Shown here: piece by piece, positions 13,720 through 27,686 of the stretch
How positions within the stretch are numbered: position 1 is the stretch's first letter
Layout of the letters: the number at the start of each line of letters is the position of its first letter
Assembly (NCBI GenBank): GCA_020726505.1
Contig: JAHLEZ010000003.1
Span: 1,302,001 to 1,366,000, forward strand
Length of the DNA stretch: 64,000 nt
Source of the DNA: Leptodontidium sp. MPI-SDFR-AT-0119
Lineage: Eukaryota > Ascomycota > Leotiomycetes > Helotiales > Leptodontidiaceae
Direction: 5' to 3'
Program-made: the position numbers and the translations under genes
Notes under the pieces: generated by a model
What the model was told of the DNA's origin: nothing
The model's input: only the letters and a program-made list of their open reading frames with translations
Databases searched by the model: none

Positions 13720-16700
13720 AGAGATCTACGCTCTAACGTCTTTAAGGTTCAAGAGAGCTCGAAAAAGATCGAATTGTTAATAAGTAAGGTTCTTTATAAG
13801 TCCATCGGCCGGTATCTCTGTCGTAGACAAATAAGTGATCTTAAAAGTACTCTTAAAGTACTCTTAACGAAGCTATATATTCTAAATATTAACGTGACGT
13901 AACTTTGTTATAATTCGCTCGCTTTTACTTATAATTAGTTGAATTGTTTACTTATTATTATAGTAGATTTTCTAGACTTCTCTTAAGTTAAAAAGAATCT
14001 CTATAAATAGCCTTTTAAGCGCTATTATTGCCTTAGTAATTCTTTTAACTCTTAGTAACTCTACTTTAGTAATTAAAGTAGTAATTGTGGCTTATAAACT
14101 AGCTTTCTAGTTAAAAATACTTCTAAAAAAAGTAGCGGTAAAGCCTTAGGATAATCGTCGAGTCTCGGCATTATTAGCAAAAGAGGTGTCTAAGGTAATA
14201 AACAATTGAATTTCTTGTTACTCTATTAAGTACTAAATAGCTAAGTATTGAGTGCTCTAAAGATATTTAATAGTCTAATTTATAGCCTTAATATACTCTT
14301 CGCTTAGATTTATTAAGAAGTAAGATAGTCGCGAAGCTATATATATAATATTAGGTCTAATAAGAATTGCTAAGTAAAGTACTAATCCGACCTTTTCTTA
14401 ATACTCCTTTATTTAACTAAAGGGAGTTATACCTTTATATTTAGTGAGCTCGACTCCTGGAAGTGGTATACTCCTTAGTAATAATATTATTAGACCGAAT
14501 TTATTAGCGATCTTTTTGATATATATGTCGTAAATAAGAGAGATCGTTCCCTATACTCGATTCCTAATAATCTTGACTTTAAAGAACTAGTTTATTGTCT
14601 CTATCTCGCGAAGCTTATATATTTAATAAATTCTAGTAATTATAACTTTAATTAAGGTATAATCGTCTTTATAATAAAGTACTAAAATATCGTTTATAAA
14701 AAATAATATAAATATCTTTCTCTTTTAATCGAAAAACATATAGGGTTCTTCTTTATTTATAATTAAATAGAGTTATATAAGAGTCTTAGTAAACTCCTTA
14801 TATTATAAAGAAGGAGAGTCCCTTATGCCGTATAGTACTCGATTAACCTTGACATATAGGCCATAAGAGTAATAACTGTCTAGTAACTAACATAAGACTA
14901 GTGGCGAATTTTTAGTCCGAACCGCATTAATAAATGCGTTAACGACGTCGAATTGCCGTATTTTTAAGTTAAAATGCGCGGCTAAAGCTATAGCTAGTCG
15001 AAAGCTCTTAAATATAAAGGTTGCGGCGTACGTTGAGAGCACAATAGCCTTGTCTTAGAGATCGCCTCGTATAATTAGCCTTAATCGGCATCGAGAAATA
15101 TAACTATTTAAGGCCTCTTTATAAATAAAGACTTATATTAATAGTATAAGCCTTGTTAATTTAGCTTCGGTTTCTTTCACGACTCTCTAATAGTTTCTGG
15201 CTTTTAGGTTTTTGATTTTAAGTTTTACGTCGGCCTTAAACTACTTTTTAAATTAATGATTTACTAAATCCTTTTAAGACTTTAGTTCTTTTAGAGCGTT
15301 TTTCTAATAAACTCGAAGTAGCTCTGTTTTTAAAGTACTTAAGTTAAAGTCTAGCACTAAAATCTTCTTCGCTTCCTTTGATTTAAGAAGAATTATTACA
15401 AGGATTACACTATATAACGTAATAAGCTCTTTACCCCCCTTAATCTTTAAATAAATAAATAATTATAAAAGAGGTATTAAAATACTTAGGGATTACTTAA
15501 CTAGAATCGATCGTTTCCGCGCTTTATATTATTTTTATAAGGCTTATAATTACTAGAATTAATAGACTGACTCTAGCGATTCGATCACTCTTACGTTAAT
15601 TATGTGCTCTTTTTCGTAGTAGTTTACTTACTCTTAACGAAGCTCTGGCGATTCGATCACTCTTACGTTAAAGTTATACTCCCTTTAACTTTAACTAGCG
15701 CTTTTTCTTAACTAGAGAGGCCTCTTTAATTTTAATTCGCTTAGTTAGTTTATTCTCACTTAATTTTATAAGAAAGGCTTTATCTGTGGCAAGTACTATT
15801 AGCTTACTTATATACGCGGGGGCTTTATTTATTACTTAAGTAGGGGCTTCTTTTATTATAATAAGGAGAATATATACCGGAATTACTATTTATAAATAAG
15901 TACGATTCTTTAATATAATAACTACGAGTATATTAACGCTCTCTTTAAGCGGAGGTATACTCGCACAGGGTAGTTTATTTATAGTTAAGTCCGTAAGAGG
16001 CATTTAAGAGACACTAGAGCTCTAAACTAGAAGTAGTGTACTCTCTAGAGACTAAAGTCTAAGATTTCTTTAAGCTTATAGTAAGTTTACTTTCTCTATT
16101 ACCCCTAAGTTTAGGAGGCTAAGAGTATTACTCGGCTCTTCGAGAGCTCTAGTTTCTATTAAGTCTATATTAAACAGTTTAATTTCCTCGAGGATTAATT
16201 TAATATCTTAAATCTCGTCTTCTTTAATAACTTCTATTACGTCTTTAACTTTAGAAATAAGCTAGCCGGCCTGTTTCTCGTGCTCGGCTAAGTTAAAGAA
16301 GACGTTCTCGTTAAAGGTTATATTCCGTGAAATAATAACTTAGTGTAAAATTAACACTTAGATCTTATATATATTACTAATAATATAATTAATAAGATAA
16401 CTAATATAAACTCTAAGGAGTACCTTAAATGTTCGTTTATTATTTCTTACTTCCTAATCCTTAATTAAAGGGTAAGCTCGCGATCCGTAGGCGTATATCT
16501 TATTTTAGTCTGGCCGAAGGTTTATAGTTAATTTCTTGACTATAACTAAGTCGTAAAAGCGGAAATAACCGCGAAACTAAGTATTAAGGGTCTCGTTAGG
16601 CGATTTTTAGCCTCGACTCTCTAGTAAGCTTATATTATATAAAAACACTGCCGCTTAAGTAACTTCTAGCCAAAAAGCTTCCGGGAGGCCTATAATTACT

Positions 16701-18980
16701 CGCATTGTAATTGACTTTTCGATAATTTCCTTTCTAGTACGCTTTAAGAGACTATTCAGTTCGTAAGTATAAGTCAGACTTAATTCGATTTATATACCTT
16801 ATTATTAAGTCTACTTTTAATATCTTGATATACTTTAAAAAGAGATTACTACTTTCTCGTTATTATATTTTAAAATATAAATATAAAGGCCGTACTTTTA
16901 TTTAATTTAATTATTAACAAATTATAAGATTTCTAATATTATTATTAATAATTTATTTAAAATCGAGAAAACAAGGATTTTTCTATTATACTCGTCTTTA
17001 ATAACGAGCAACTAATTAAAGCTATTATAACTAAGGTCGTAGTCGAAAAGGTCCCACGTAAGTCTTTAAAATAGTCGTGGAGATATATTCTTTAAGGGCC
17101 TTCGAGAATTAACATTTGCAGCTCGAGCTATAAAGTAATACTCGCATTTAACTCTGCTTATTCCCTTAATTTTGACGTTCTTAATATTCTCTATTAATAT
17201 ATAAAGAGCCTTAAGGCTAAGGTACCTTACTCTCGTATATTATACTTCTTTTAAATCTGTGTGTAACTTGAGGTAATCTCTCGATCTCCTAAAGGGTCTT
17301 AGTGTGCGCGTAAGGGTAAAGTATAATAACGTACTAATATTACTTAATAAAATAAATAGAATAAAGTAGTTTGAAGTGTTCTTATATTCAAAGAAAACTA
17401 GTTAATACTTCCGAACTAAAGTGCGTATAACGCTGCTATTAGTAGGCTCCCTAAGACGTAAAGTTGCGTCGAAACTATTAATCTATAGTCTTATATTTAA
17501 GAGCCTTGCCTTTAAGATAATATTAACATAAAAACCTTTAATAATTACCACATTCGTAAGCTCCAAATCGATTATACTTCCCAGAGTAGTAAGTGTGTTT
17601 TTTAAAAGACGACGACTTCTATTAATAACGGGTAAGTTAAATGTACTAGCTTTTATTATATCTTTATGACTTAAAGGAATAAAGGAGCCTAAGACTAATA
17701 GAGACTTATTATTAATTATATATATAACGCCACAGTTGTCGAGAAGAGTACTTTAGTAGAGCGGATGTCGGCCGTTACTAAGCGCGAATATGCCAAGAGT
17801 TTAAAGAGTAAAAGAGTCTATAATAACGCATGTGATCTTTAAAACAAGTCTATTAAAGGTCTTAAGGGTCTCGGCTACTGCCTTACTAGGCTCCTTAGCC
17901 AAAACGGTCTTACGTAAAGCACTTTACTCCAGTTTATTTACTTCTTTACGAATAAGCTCGGCTTAATTAGGAGTTAAACGCGGCTTTTTAGTAGTTTAAC
18001 TATAAAGTGCGGCCTTAAGATAGTTATAGTTAGTCGGTTTTTAATAATGTTTAAAGTTTAGATCCGAGAAAGCGATTATATAGGGGCACTTGTAGTGCTC
18101 CTTATCTCGTCTACTATTAAGGGTTATAAAGATGCCGTTTTTGAGGTAAAGGCCGTACTTTTTAGTAGACTTTACTTCTTTTATAACTCACTAAAACTAT
18201 AATCTATAGTGTAATAAGGAGTGTTTCGGTTCTTTGACTTCCGTTTAACTTCTAAGTACTTAGTCCTTTATAATAAGCTCGTCTTTACGGTTCTTAGTGA
18301 AAACAAGGTCTTATTTAGCTCTGACAGCGTTTAAGAACCTTTCTGTAGTAAAGGGTCCTAAAACGAGCTCAGAACTGGCTGATTTGTACTCGTAGTAAGA
18401 CAGGAACTAGTTTCGGTACTAAGTTATAACATTAATACGACCGTCGTAAGCTTGTTATATTAAGAGAGAATAAGTTAATTCGATGTCGCGTAAGTTAGTG
18501 GCCTTAAAGGGCGCGCAGTACTAGCGAAGCTCCCGTACGATCTTTTAAATAATATAAGTACACTCGTTGACTTAAGTCAAGGAAATGATCTCGAAGAGTG
18601 AGAGGTTAATATAGTTAATAACCTAAGTGTAGAATTAATTATATTTAGTGACTAAGTTACTCTAGTCGCTCTTCTCAATAATAAAAACCTTAAAGGCTCT
18701 GTTGTACTCTGATTCGACTGCGGGAAAGAGTATCGCCGGTGCGCTAACTAGTTACTCTGCATTTTTCTTTTGAAGAAACTCAGTCTCTATATTAAAAACT
18801 AGTGGATTTGTTGTAAGAGACAGAACATTAAGTCTATTAGGGTCGACGAGTAGCCAAAGGCCTCTATTGTGCGCTTGAGCTTGAAATTCAGTGTTAAATT
18901 TAGTCTAGCCCTTTTAGTCCTTAATGCGGTCGCTCCTAGAGTCGGCTATAGTTGATTTCCTAGAAATAAAGTGTAAGTGA
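13720..18980 (-). pseudogene. Copia B gag-pol remnant
   Basis: Minus-strand coding region: gag expected toward 19 kb, then protease/integrase, reverse transcriptase (about 15300-14500) and RNase H (about 14450-13720). Near the RT end the reading Y-K-L-R-E-I-E-T followed by V-K-I-I-R-N-R matches the usual Copia L-R-E-x-G...F-L-G-I-R-I-x-R-D-R region. The C-terminal part has R-Q-E-Y/F-K-S-T-F-K-I when stops are read through. Stops are very frequent, so no product is expected. The gag end is only roughly placed. Confidence 0.75.
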
Positions 18981-19080
18981 AGTCGTGCGGTAATTATTAG
19001 AGAGAGTAAAGAAGAAGAGATAGAGTAATATTCTATTAAGTATAAATTGTCAGGGCTCTAAGAGTTATGTAGCTCTTAAC

Positions 19081-19298
19081 TATTATATAAAATACTTAAG
19101 GGGTAGAGAAGTGAGAATTAGTAAAGTAGTAGGGAGCAAAAGATTAATTGAGAAGTGTTCTGCCCTTTTGTTAAGAGGGAGAAAGGTTCGCTATTTAAAG
19201 TTAAGTAAGTAAGTTTAATTAGTTGTAAGTGTGTAGGAAGTACACTTAATTAATTAGTGGGCTCACGTAATAGGTGCCGCTAACTATGTACCGTGACA
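19081..19298 (-). repeat. 5' LTR of Copia B (218 bp)
   Basis: Aligns over its whole length with 12170-12387 and ends ...CCGTGACA, directly followed by the gatta duplication. The two LTRs differ mainly by transitions, as expected from RIP. Confidence 0.9.
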
Positions 19299-20015
19299 GA
19301 TTAACTTCGTAATAAGTCCTTCGTGGCGGCATTTTCTTTATATTATTATATAAGAGTAGCCCCTTATAGTAAAACCGGCAGTTTGTCCTTATTAAAGTAT
19401 TATCGTAAGGCTACTCGTTAATACTTTAAATTAGAGAGTATTTAGAATTAAATTAAGTGTATTTCTAACTTCGTAAATTAATTAAATATAAAAATAATCA
19501 CAAGTAATAAATTAATAAATAAGAGTTATAAGAAAATATATATAAAAAATTAACGAATATAAGAAACCCCTTTATTACTAGTTTAAATTAACTCTAATTA
19601 ACTATTAAACTTAACCCTCTATTTTAATAATAAGAATATTAATGTTAATAAAATCCCGAAGAGTCTTATTTAAAGTATTCTTTATTATAGCGTTAGTAAG
19701 ATTATTAGTACTATTAATCTATTAAACCTCTATTAGTTCTTTACGCTCGTATAATCAACGAATAACTATAATATCGATTATTAAGTGCTTCTCTTTCGTT
19801 GTATTAAGCTTAATAATATACTTATAAAGGGATAAATAATCTATATAAATAATAGTAAGAAAACGTGAGATACTAAACTTATTAATTATTATATTAATAA
19901 TAATATTAAGGGAGATCAATATATTAATATTAGCTACTATAATATATAACTCCGATGTGAGCACTACATAAGTTACTCTCTTGTACTTTATTAAGTTAAT
20001 ATACACGATATTACT

Positions 20016-20271
20016 TGTCGGTGCAGTACCGGTTCATGTACCACGCCGCATATGTGAATATATTCTAATGCGAGTATGGCGACAGAGTAATAAATATATA
20101 GTTTAAAATCTATATATATTTTAAGAGAGTACGAGAAGAGCTAGACTATATATTACGGAACCCCACCGAATCTCTACTAAAACTAGTCTAGCTAAGCTTT
20201 AACCCCTAAATTTGACCTGCACTTACTTTTCTAAACTGAAATATACTCATATAAAGACTTATAAACTAACA
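20016..20271 (-). repeat. 3' LTR of Copia A2 (256 bp)
   Basis: TGTCGGTG...CTAACA on plus, full-length match to the other family A LTRs. Confidence 0.9.
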
Positions 20272-20744
20272 CAAGTAAAACTTCTTTTAGAAAAACTATT
20301 TTTAACACACGTAAAAGCAAATAACAAGTAATATAAGAAATAATAAATAAAATAACAAAGTATCTAATAACGTTTAACCCTAATCTAACAATGTCCCAAA
20401 AGTACCCCAAAAGGGGCCCGAATCTAACGAGACGTAGTAACGAAACTAAGCGAGAACTAATAACAATAAGAACCCTTAGTATTATATAACATAATAAATA
20501 TATATATATCACTTTCCCTTAAAGATTTAAAGTCTCCTTTAGTTAATATATATATAACTATTATACGTATACTACTTTCCGATCTCTTTAATTCGCCTAA
20601 TATAACTTAAAAACTAATATTTCTAAGAAGACTATATTAAATCAAATAAATAACCTAAAAGTAAATATACTCTTTAAAGATAGTTTAATAAAGAAACAGT
20701 GTACTAACTAAAAATAGTGCTTATACTAATACTTACAAGAGCGC

Positions 20745-21400
20745 TCGACCTTGCTTACCGTAAATGTTACATTTAGTGCGTCCGCCTCCTCGCAAAGAAT
20801 CCGTCTTATAAATGTGCCTTTAATAATCCGAAAAGCAAGAAATACGCGTATTATATAAAAAAGAAGTCCCGGTATAACTTAATAAGTATTCTTATTTCTT
20901 TCCCTTATTTTAAATCGTATTTAAATTCTCGCCGAAAGTACTCCGGATATATAGTTATTAATATATAATAAATTCTGTGATTTATTACCGAAGAATACTT
21001 TCGTCTAGTTACTGCCCTTAAGGTAAAAGATAAAGAAGCTATTGTTACTGCCACTAAATTAATTAATTCGGTATTATTAGTCGCCGCTATTAACGTACTA
21101 AAGACTACTAAGAAGTTGTCGCTAGCGTTATTAAAGGAAACGCGCGCTATACGCCGGGAAATCGCTAACTTAGTTAGCTCGTAAGTAGTAAGTTAACCCC
21201 TTTATCCCTTTTTAATACTAAGACTCCTAAGTATTAACACTTTACCGTAAGAGATAGTGCTAGTCTTAAACCGGCTCCTCACCGTCGTCTCCTCTACCGC
21301 CACTAAGCGTAATAAGGAGGACGGCGGTAAGGACAATACTCTTACTAAGCGTCTCCGCCAAAGTCGTCGCTATAGCGCGGAAGAGAAAGACAAGGAACCT
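20745..21400 (+). pseudogene. Antisense accessory ORF of Copia A2
   Basis: Same place and strand as the A1 and A3 versions. Here Cys codons survive: the reading has R-K-C-Y-I-x-C-V-R, then Y-K-C-A-F-N-N-P-K-S-K-K-Y. The C-terminal part has K-D-K-E-A-I-V-T-A-T-K-L-I-N-S-V-L-L-V, then L-S-L-A-L-L-K-E-T-R-A-I-R-R-E-I-A, probably a long helix. At least one frame change (intron or indel) separates the two parts. Function is unknown. Confidence 0.5.
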
Positions 21401-21779
21401 CTTTTAGATATTTATAAGTAAGGGATTCGGCCCTGTTTCGGATTAACTTCGTAGTAAGTTCTTTATAGCGGCACTTTCTTTATATTATTATACGAGAGTA
21501 ACCCCTTATAGTAAAACCGGCAGTTTATCTCTATTAAAGTGTCGTCGCAAGGCCGCCCGTTAGTATTTTAAATTAAAGGGTATTTAGAACTAAATCAAAT
21601 ACGTTTTTAACTTCGTAAATTAATTAAATATAAAAATAATCATAAGTAATAAATTAACAAATGAGAGTTATAAGGAAATATAAAAAAAAATTAACGAGTA
21701 TAAAAAACCCCTCCGTTATTAGTCTAAATTAACTTTAGTTAACTATTAAACTTAACCCTTTATTTTAATAATAAGGATA

Positions 21780-24700
21780 TTAATGTTAATAAAATCCTAA
21801 AGAGCCTTATTCAGAGCACTCTTTATTATAGCGTTAGTAAGATTATTAGTACTATTAATCTATCGAACCTCCGTTAACTCTCTACGCTTGTATAATTAAC
21901 GAATAGTTATAATATCGATTATTAGGCGCTTCTCTTTTGTTATATTAAGCTTAATAATACACTTATAAAGGGACAAAGAATCTATACAAATAATAGTAAG
22001 AAGGCGCGAGATACTAAGCTTATTAGTTACTATATTAATAGTAGTACTAAGGGAGATTAATATATTAATACTAGCTACTATAGTATATAACTCTAATACG
22101 AGTATTACACGAGTTACTCTCTTATATTTCGTTAAGTTAATATATACGATATTACTAGTTAAAGTAAATTGCGTATCCTTTACTGTTTCGGTACTAATTA
22201 TTAATACGAAACTTATTTATGAACTTAAGTCCTTATTATTAGTAAAAGAACTATTTATAAAAACGTAGACCTTCGCGGACCGTAAGTCGACTAGTACGTA
22301 TTAAAGTCCCCTCTTTAAGTTATTTATTTACTATTTAAGACGTAAGTTTAAGGCCTTAACGTCGTCTTCTGTTAGATCTTAATATTATACTACGACTAAG
22401 AGATTAAATATTACTTCTAGTTAATAAATAGTAGTAAGGTAGGCCGCACGAGCTTGTTACTCTCTATAAGCCTTCTTATAGTCCTCTTTTCTTACGTCGA
22501 CTAACTTTAGCCTTATTCCCTGACCTTTCTAAGACATATAGAGGCTGTCTTTGTCTATAAAGATAATATACTTATTAAACGTAATAATTTTAGTAAGGAG
22601 TAATACTTATATCAGCTTCGTTAGAAAACCGGCCTTAATAATCTCATTTTACTCTCTTACTAAGAAGTCCTTATCTCCCAGAATCAGCGTGTCGTCTGTT
22701 TATATTCTTACGACTTTAAAGTCATAGCTTTCTTTAGTATTAATTAGTAAGTATAAGTCGTATATTAATGTCTCTATTTATAAGTTTTTTATATAATATT
22801 TATAATATATATTAAACTAATAATTTCTAGACTTAAGTATATTATATAATAGTAGTACTATTATAAATATTATACTAAGAGGGAAATCTCCTACGATCTC
22901 TTCCGGTGGCTATATAAAAATGTCCTAGAGAAGCCTTATTTCTACTTAGACGTAAGCTTAAGTAATGTCTTTAATAGTTAAATAAGATTTAGACTAGTTT
23001 TAGAGGCGATTTAAGTACTTAATAGTAGCGGCTAAAAATATAAGTAACTATTAGTTAAATCGTTAGATTATTAGAGACTAAGTCAGTATTTCTCTCTTCC
23101 CTTTGTCATTAAAGTACTAAATTACTAGTCTTAACTTCTTATATAAAGTTAATGTCTCCTTACCTTTGACTTTGTCTATTATTCTTAACTTAAAAATGCG
23201 GTAGCCTTTTACTCTAAGGTCGTCCTTATAAATAAGTACAAAAACACCCCTTTTAATAAGTACTTTGTATTCCGTCCTTTAAGACTATTAAAATAGCGGC
23301 CTAAACGTTATAATCTTCCCTTTAGCACGAAGTTTAATAAATATCTCCTGGTCCCTCGTCTCCTTTTTAGTTAAAAACACTTTAGTATTATAATTGTTAT
23401 CGATAATTAATAAATCTAATAAGTGTTTTGTAAATAGAATTTAAATAGCGATTTGGGGTAGATTTAGTATTATTTTAGTAGTGTTTTTAATTAGGGATCT
23501 TAGATATTACTTATAAATATCCTCTAGTAAGTTTTCTTTTTATTATTTAATATTAAAAGTATTTATTTTAAAGAGACGAATTATAATTAATTAAAACGTA
23601 CGTATTTTCTTATTTCTTATATTAATCTTATATAATTCTCCTTTAATACTTAAGAAATCGTAAAGTCTTGTCTATCCTTTACCCTCTTAATATATTAGAA
23701 CTTAATTATTAAAGTAAAGACTATAAATATAAGTAGTTCCGGGGCTATTTCGTATAATTAACGTATTATTAACTTTGCGCGTAGCCTAGATTTTCCGTAC
23801 TTCTTTTATAACTTTCTTAATCGTAGCCACACGTTACTCGATTAACGGATTTGGGAGGTTTAACTCTGTTATTTTAAGGTATGCGCCGAAAACAAGTAAT
23901 GTAAGGATTAGCCTATTAAGACTAACTATATTATTTACTACTTTTATTACTATTTAAAGTCGGTCTTCGTCGCTTAATTCAAAGTACTTTTTAAAGATAA
24001 TTTCATAGGCACGGCGTAATAAGCGGTAATATCGCTTAACTTTACTAATTAAATAATGTGCCTTAATAAGTATTAGCTTAGGGGTACTACTTACAGATCT
24101 AAGTACACTCCGAAACTCCTTAGAATTGAAATTAGTGCTATAGTCGTACACGACGAAATTCGAAGGTCCTAAGTAAGTATTAATTTATACTAACTTGAAT
24201 ACGTTAAAAGTAGCCCGAGCTATAACGGAACCGGGGGCCTTTCGGAGTAGTTTCGCCGCACTAAAACCTATTACCTTATTTACTATATAAAGGGTATATC
24301 GTTCTCTAAACATCACGATATTTACGTAAACTATATAATTAAAGTCGACGTCGTCTTATAGCTTAAAACGGAACTTATATAGAGCGTCTGCATGCCTCTA
24401 GCAATACTCACATATTTCCTTAACCCTCAGTATGATTTCCGAATTATACTTATAGCTAGCTTGATCTAATAGGTGCTAAAGACGTTTTACCGAAGGGTGT
24501 CTAAAACGCCTATAAAGCCAACGTATTTCTTGTTTAGTTAAGTGACATATATTAATTGTTCTAGTAAAAGTGTCTAGTAATTAATAATATTAATCTAAAA
24601 GTAACTATAAATACTTATACTTCTATATAATTAAGTACTTCTTGTCGCTTTAAATTAAGACGTTACGTAGGTTATTATATTACGTATTTAGTATATTTAG

Positions 24701-27290
24701 CTGTTATAAACAAATTAGAAATGGGATATTTACGTTTATAATTTAAAAGTCTATTTCTCTAGCTAGAGTATTAATTATAGTAACCCCTAGAGACGGTCAC
24801 GAACTAGCACTAAATGTGATCCGGCTTTAGCCCGCCTAGTTAGTGTTAAACTTAACATCTTAAATTCGCTATAATGCCCGTAGTTAGTTGATCCCTCTCG
24901 TGTTTTTGTTAGATGCCCTTATATTAATTAATAGACCTTAAAAGAATTTATCTATCTATTACGTTATATAAGCCTCGCTTAGAGTAAGTCTCTTGATTTT
25001 ACTTTCTAAGATGTAAGTAACCTTCTTCTCCTTAAATTGCCTTATGATTTCTCGTGTATTATATTATACTTCACTTACTATAAATACAGTCGTGAAGTTT
25101 GCGATACTATCACTATTATCGTCGTTAGAACTCTCTAAAGAGTCGTTAATATTTATTGAAGTGTCTAAATCCGCATCTTAGTAGTTTCTTAAATAGTGTC
25201 TAAATATAGTCCGGTTTTAATTAAAATTAGGGTCGATTCCCTTAATATAAACTAAGTAGCTCCTAAAGGTCTTGTCTGTGGCTTTCACTCCTTCGGCCTT
25301 GCGCGCCGCGAAGTATTATACTTTAAACGTTACTTGTTCTTTATTAAAGTGGCGACTACTATAATAATCTATCTTCTTATAAATAATATAGCTTATATAG
25401 CCTAATATAAACTAGAATTTGTCTCCGCGTTTGTTTCCACTTGAAAATTTCATCTTATAGTTAAAGTAATAAGTTATATTATTTACGATATAAGATTAGT
25501 GGCGATTCGTATATAATCCAGAGTACTTGCCTACCCTCGATCCCGAGTTATGAGTTACTTTAACGCCGACGGCGGAGCGAAGACTATTTATTAACGTAAG
25601 GAAAGTAAGAGGTGCCTAAAACAAGGCTATTTTAAAGAGAGGGTTCCTTAATACTCCCTACACGAGCTTATCGCAGAGCGTCTTATTGTTCCGTATATTG
25701 TCGTCTTTTAGGCTAAGTTAAATACTCTATAATTCCTTAGCGAAGTTCTTTAATTAAGTTAATACTAGTTTCCCTATCTAGTAAGGCTCCTCCTAAAATA
25801 ACGAGAAAGTCAAACTAAACCACTAACTAAGGAATTTATTAGCTCTCTCCTCTATCTCAAAGTATTCGCGAGTCGTTTTAATAAGCTTATTAAATAAGTA
25901 CCCCTTATTTTAGAGGTACCGGTAATAGTACGAACTAACTCTGTCTCGTAACATTAACAAAAAAGCTTAGTTCTAGACTTTAGTCTTAACTAATACTCTC
26001 TAACACAAGTCGGCGAAAATATAAAGCTTCTTATTTAAGTAGTCCTTGTCCCCGCTATATTAAAGCTCCTTAGTGTATATCTTAGTAAGGTTTATTAACG
26101 ATTTTGCCTAGTCCAGAGTTAATAGATTTATGACATATTATAATGGCCGAATCGGCTCCGTATATAGTCCGGTAGTCTTAGGAACCTTAAATAGTAGTAA
26201 TAACTCGTCCTGTGAATATATTATTAGCGTTAGTGTGGGATTTAGTAACACGTAATTATTTAATCTCCACGGGTAGAGATTACTTAGGGGATCTCTCCTA
26301 AGAGTAAATAAGAACTCCTTCTTTAAGATTATAAGTGGGGGGGTTATACTATATAAATCCTTGACTTTATTTCCTTTAGTAAAGGAGATCTTAAGTAATC
26401 TTAATAACTAAATCGTCTCTATAAGCTTTACTCCTGACCTTTCTAAAAAAGTGTCTTCCTCCACGGAATAAATGACTACTTCTAATTAGTATTATAGAAA
26501 CATTAGAGGCTGATTTTATTAAAGTGTTATTGAGATTAGCGGTAGTAGTCGAGAGAGTAATTCCCGGATGTGATTTAGTACTGATTTGGGGTAGTTCCGA
26601 ATTTGTATTTCTATTTAGTCCTCTAACTATAAATTTTCTTTAACTTACACTGCCTCTATTAAAGCCTCTACTGTCCTCGTCCCCCTTTATTGTCGTATAA
26701 ACATATTAAAGGCTTATAAGTCGTCCTTAAAGTATATACGTTTCGTAACCTTAATTAATCTAAACTCCTTTGCCGTTTAACCCTTAAAATACTCCTAAAA
26801 GTCTTAGAAAAGGAATTCTCCCTTAATACGGCCGTTATAAAAGGACTCACGGAACTTCCGCGAGTATACCGTCGTATCTCTTATAAAAGCTAGACTAAGA
26901 TTTAGCGTTTCTCTTAATATAACTGTGTTATTAAATATTTCCGGGGTTAACTTTAGCTCCGGCGTACGGTTTAAAGTATCTGTTATTGTGTCGGATACGA
27001 TTCGTAAGTGATTTAATAAGTTCTTAAATAAGTTTCTTAAAGGTCTAAAGTTCTAGATTTAAAGATATTAAATTAATAGTTTTCGTAAAGTAACTATTAT
27101 ATTATAATAGCTCTTTTCTGACGTGTAATTGTCCTAGTCAAGTCTCAAGAGAGAAGTTACCTTCCCTTCACAATCTAGAAAAAGTAAAATGCCCTTTAAG
27201 AAAAATATAATAAAGTAGTCCTTAAGTTAAAGCCTAGAATCCACTTTATAACCTAAGACCTTTTCTATTTATAATAAGGTTGACAATACA
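21780..27290 (-). pseudogene. Copia A2 gag-pol remnant
   Basis: Copia order integrase-RT-RNase H is read on the minus strand. The RNase H end matches the fungal pattern C/Y-K-R-V-T, S-E-L-Y, T/I-D-S-L-S-L-Y and T-T-K-E-K-R-L seen most clearly in A3. Frequent TAA/TAG/TGA codons stop every frame. The longest open piece (23954-24151) is only 65 codons. Confidence 0.75.
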
Positions 27291-27307
27291 AGCTTGTTAC
27301 TAATTAG

Positions 27308-27563
27308 TGTCAGTATAGTACCAGTTTATATACTACGCCGTATATATAAATATATTCTAATGTAAGTATAGCGACAGAGTAATAAATATATAATTTAAAA
27401 TCTATATATATTCTAAGAGAGTACGAGGAGAGCTAGACTATATACTACGGAACCCCACCGAATCTCCACTGAAACTAGTCCGGCTAGGCTCTAACCCTTA
27501 AATTTGACCCGCACCCACTTTTCCAAACCGAAGTATACTTATATAGGGACCTATAGACTAACA
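27308..27563 (-). repeat. 5' LTR of Copia A2 (256 bp)
   Basis: Full-length partner of 20016-20271, followed by the ttact duplication. It shows RIP differences such as TGTCAG for TGTCGG. Confidence 0.9.
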
Positions 27564-27686
27564 TTACTAGTTAAAGTAAATTGCGTATCCCTTACTGTTT
27601 CGGCACCGATTATTAATATAAAACCTATTTATAAACTTAAGTCTTTATTATTAATAAAAGAATTATTTATAAAAACATAGACCTTC

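Larger units (their letters stand above)
12170..19298 (-). mobile_element. Copia element B, complete, 7129 bp
   Basis: Bounded by 218-bp LTRs at both ends with a perfect 5-bp duplication gatta at 12165-12169 and 19299-19303, inserted in A1. It is coded on the minus strand. The RNase H/RT part near 14200-14450 reads like Copia (V-G-L-V-L-Y-L-A-I-L-I-R-P-N-I-I-Y), and pol ends near 13720 in an A-D-G-L-I-K-N-L-T segment. The purine tract next to the 3' LTR is CTAGGGGGTG (minus strand). The copy is inactivated by many RIP stops. Confidence 0.9.
20016..27563 (-). mobile_element. Copia element A2, complete, 7548 bp, nested in A1
   Basis: Two 256-bp LTRs with 5-bp duplications ttact at 20011-20015 and 27564-27568. 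The interrupted host sequence is another copy of the same family. The unbroken version of that site (GATATTACTAGTTAAAG) is found inside A2 itself near 22150 and inside A3 near 52370. It is coded on the minus strand: gag near 27.2-25.7 kb, integrase near 25.5-24 kb, RT near 23.5-22.3 kb, RNase H near 22.2-21.8 kb. All domains are broken by RIP. Confidence 0.92.

Noticed and set aside
19755..20512. Two minus-strand frames (83 and 93 codons) as independent small genes
   Set aside because: The first is the RNase H end of Copia A1; the second lies in the 3' LTR and 3' region of A2.
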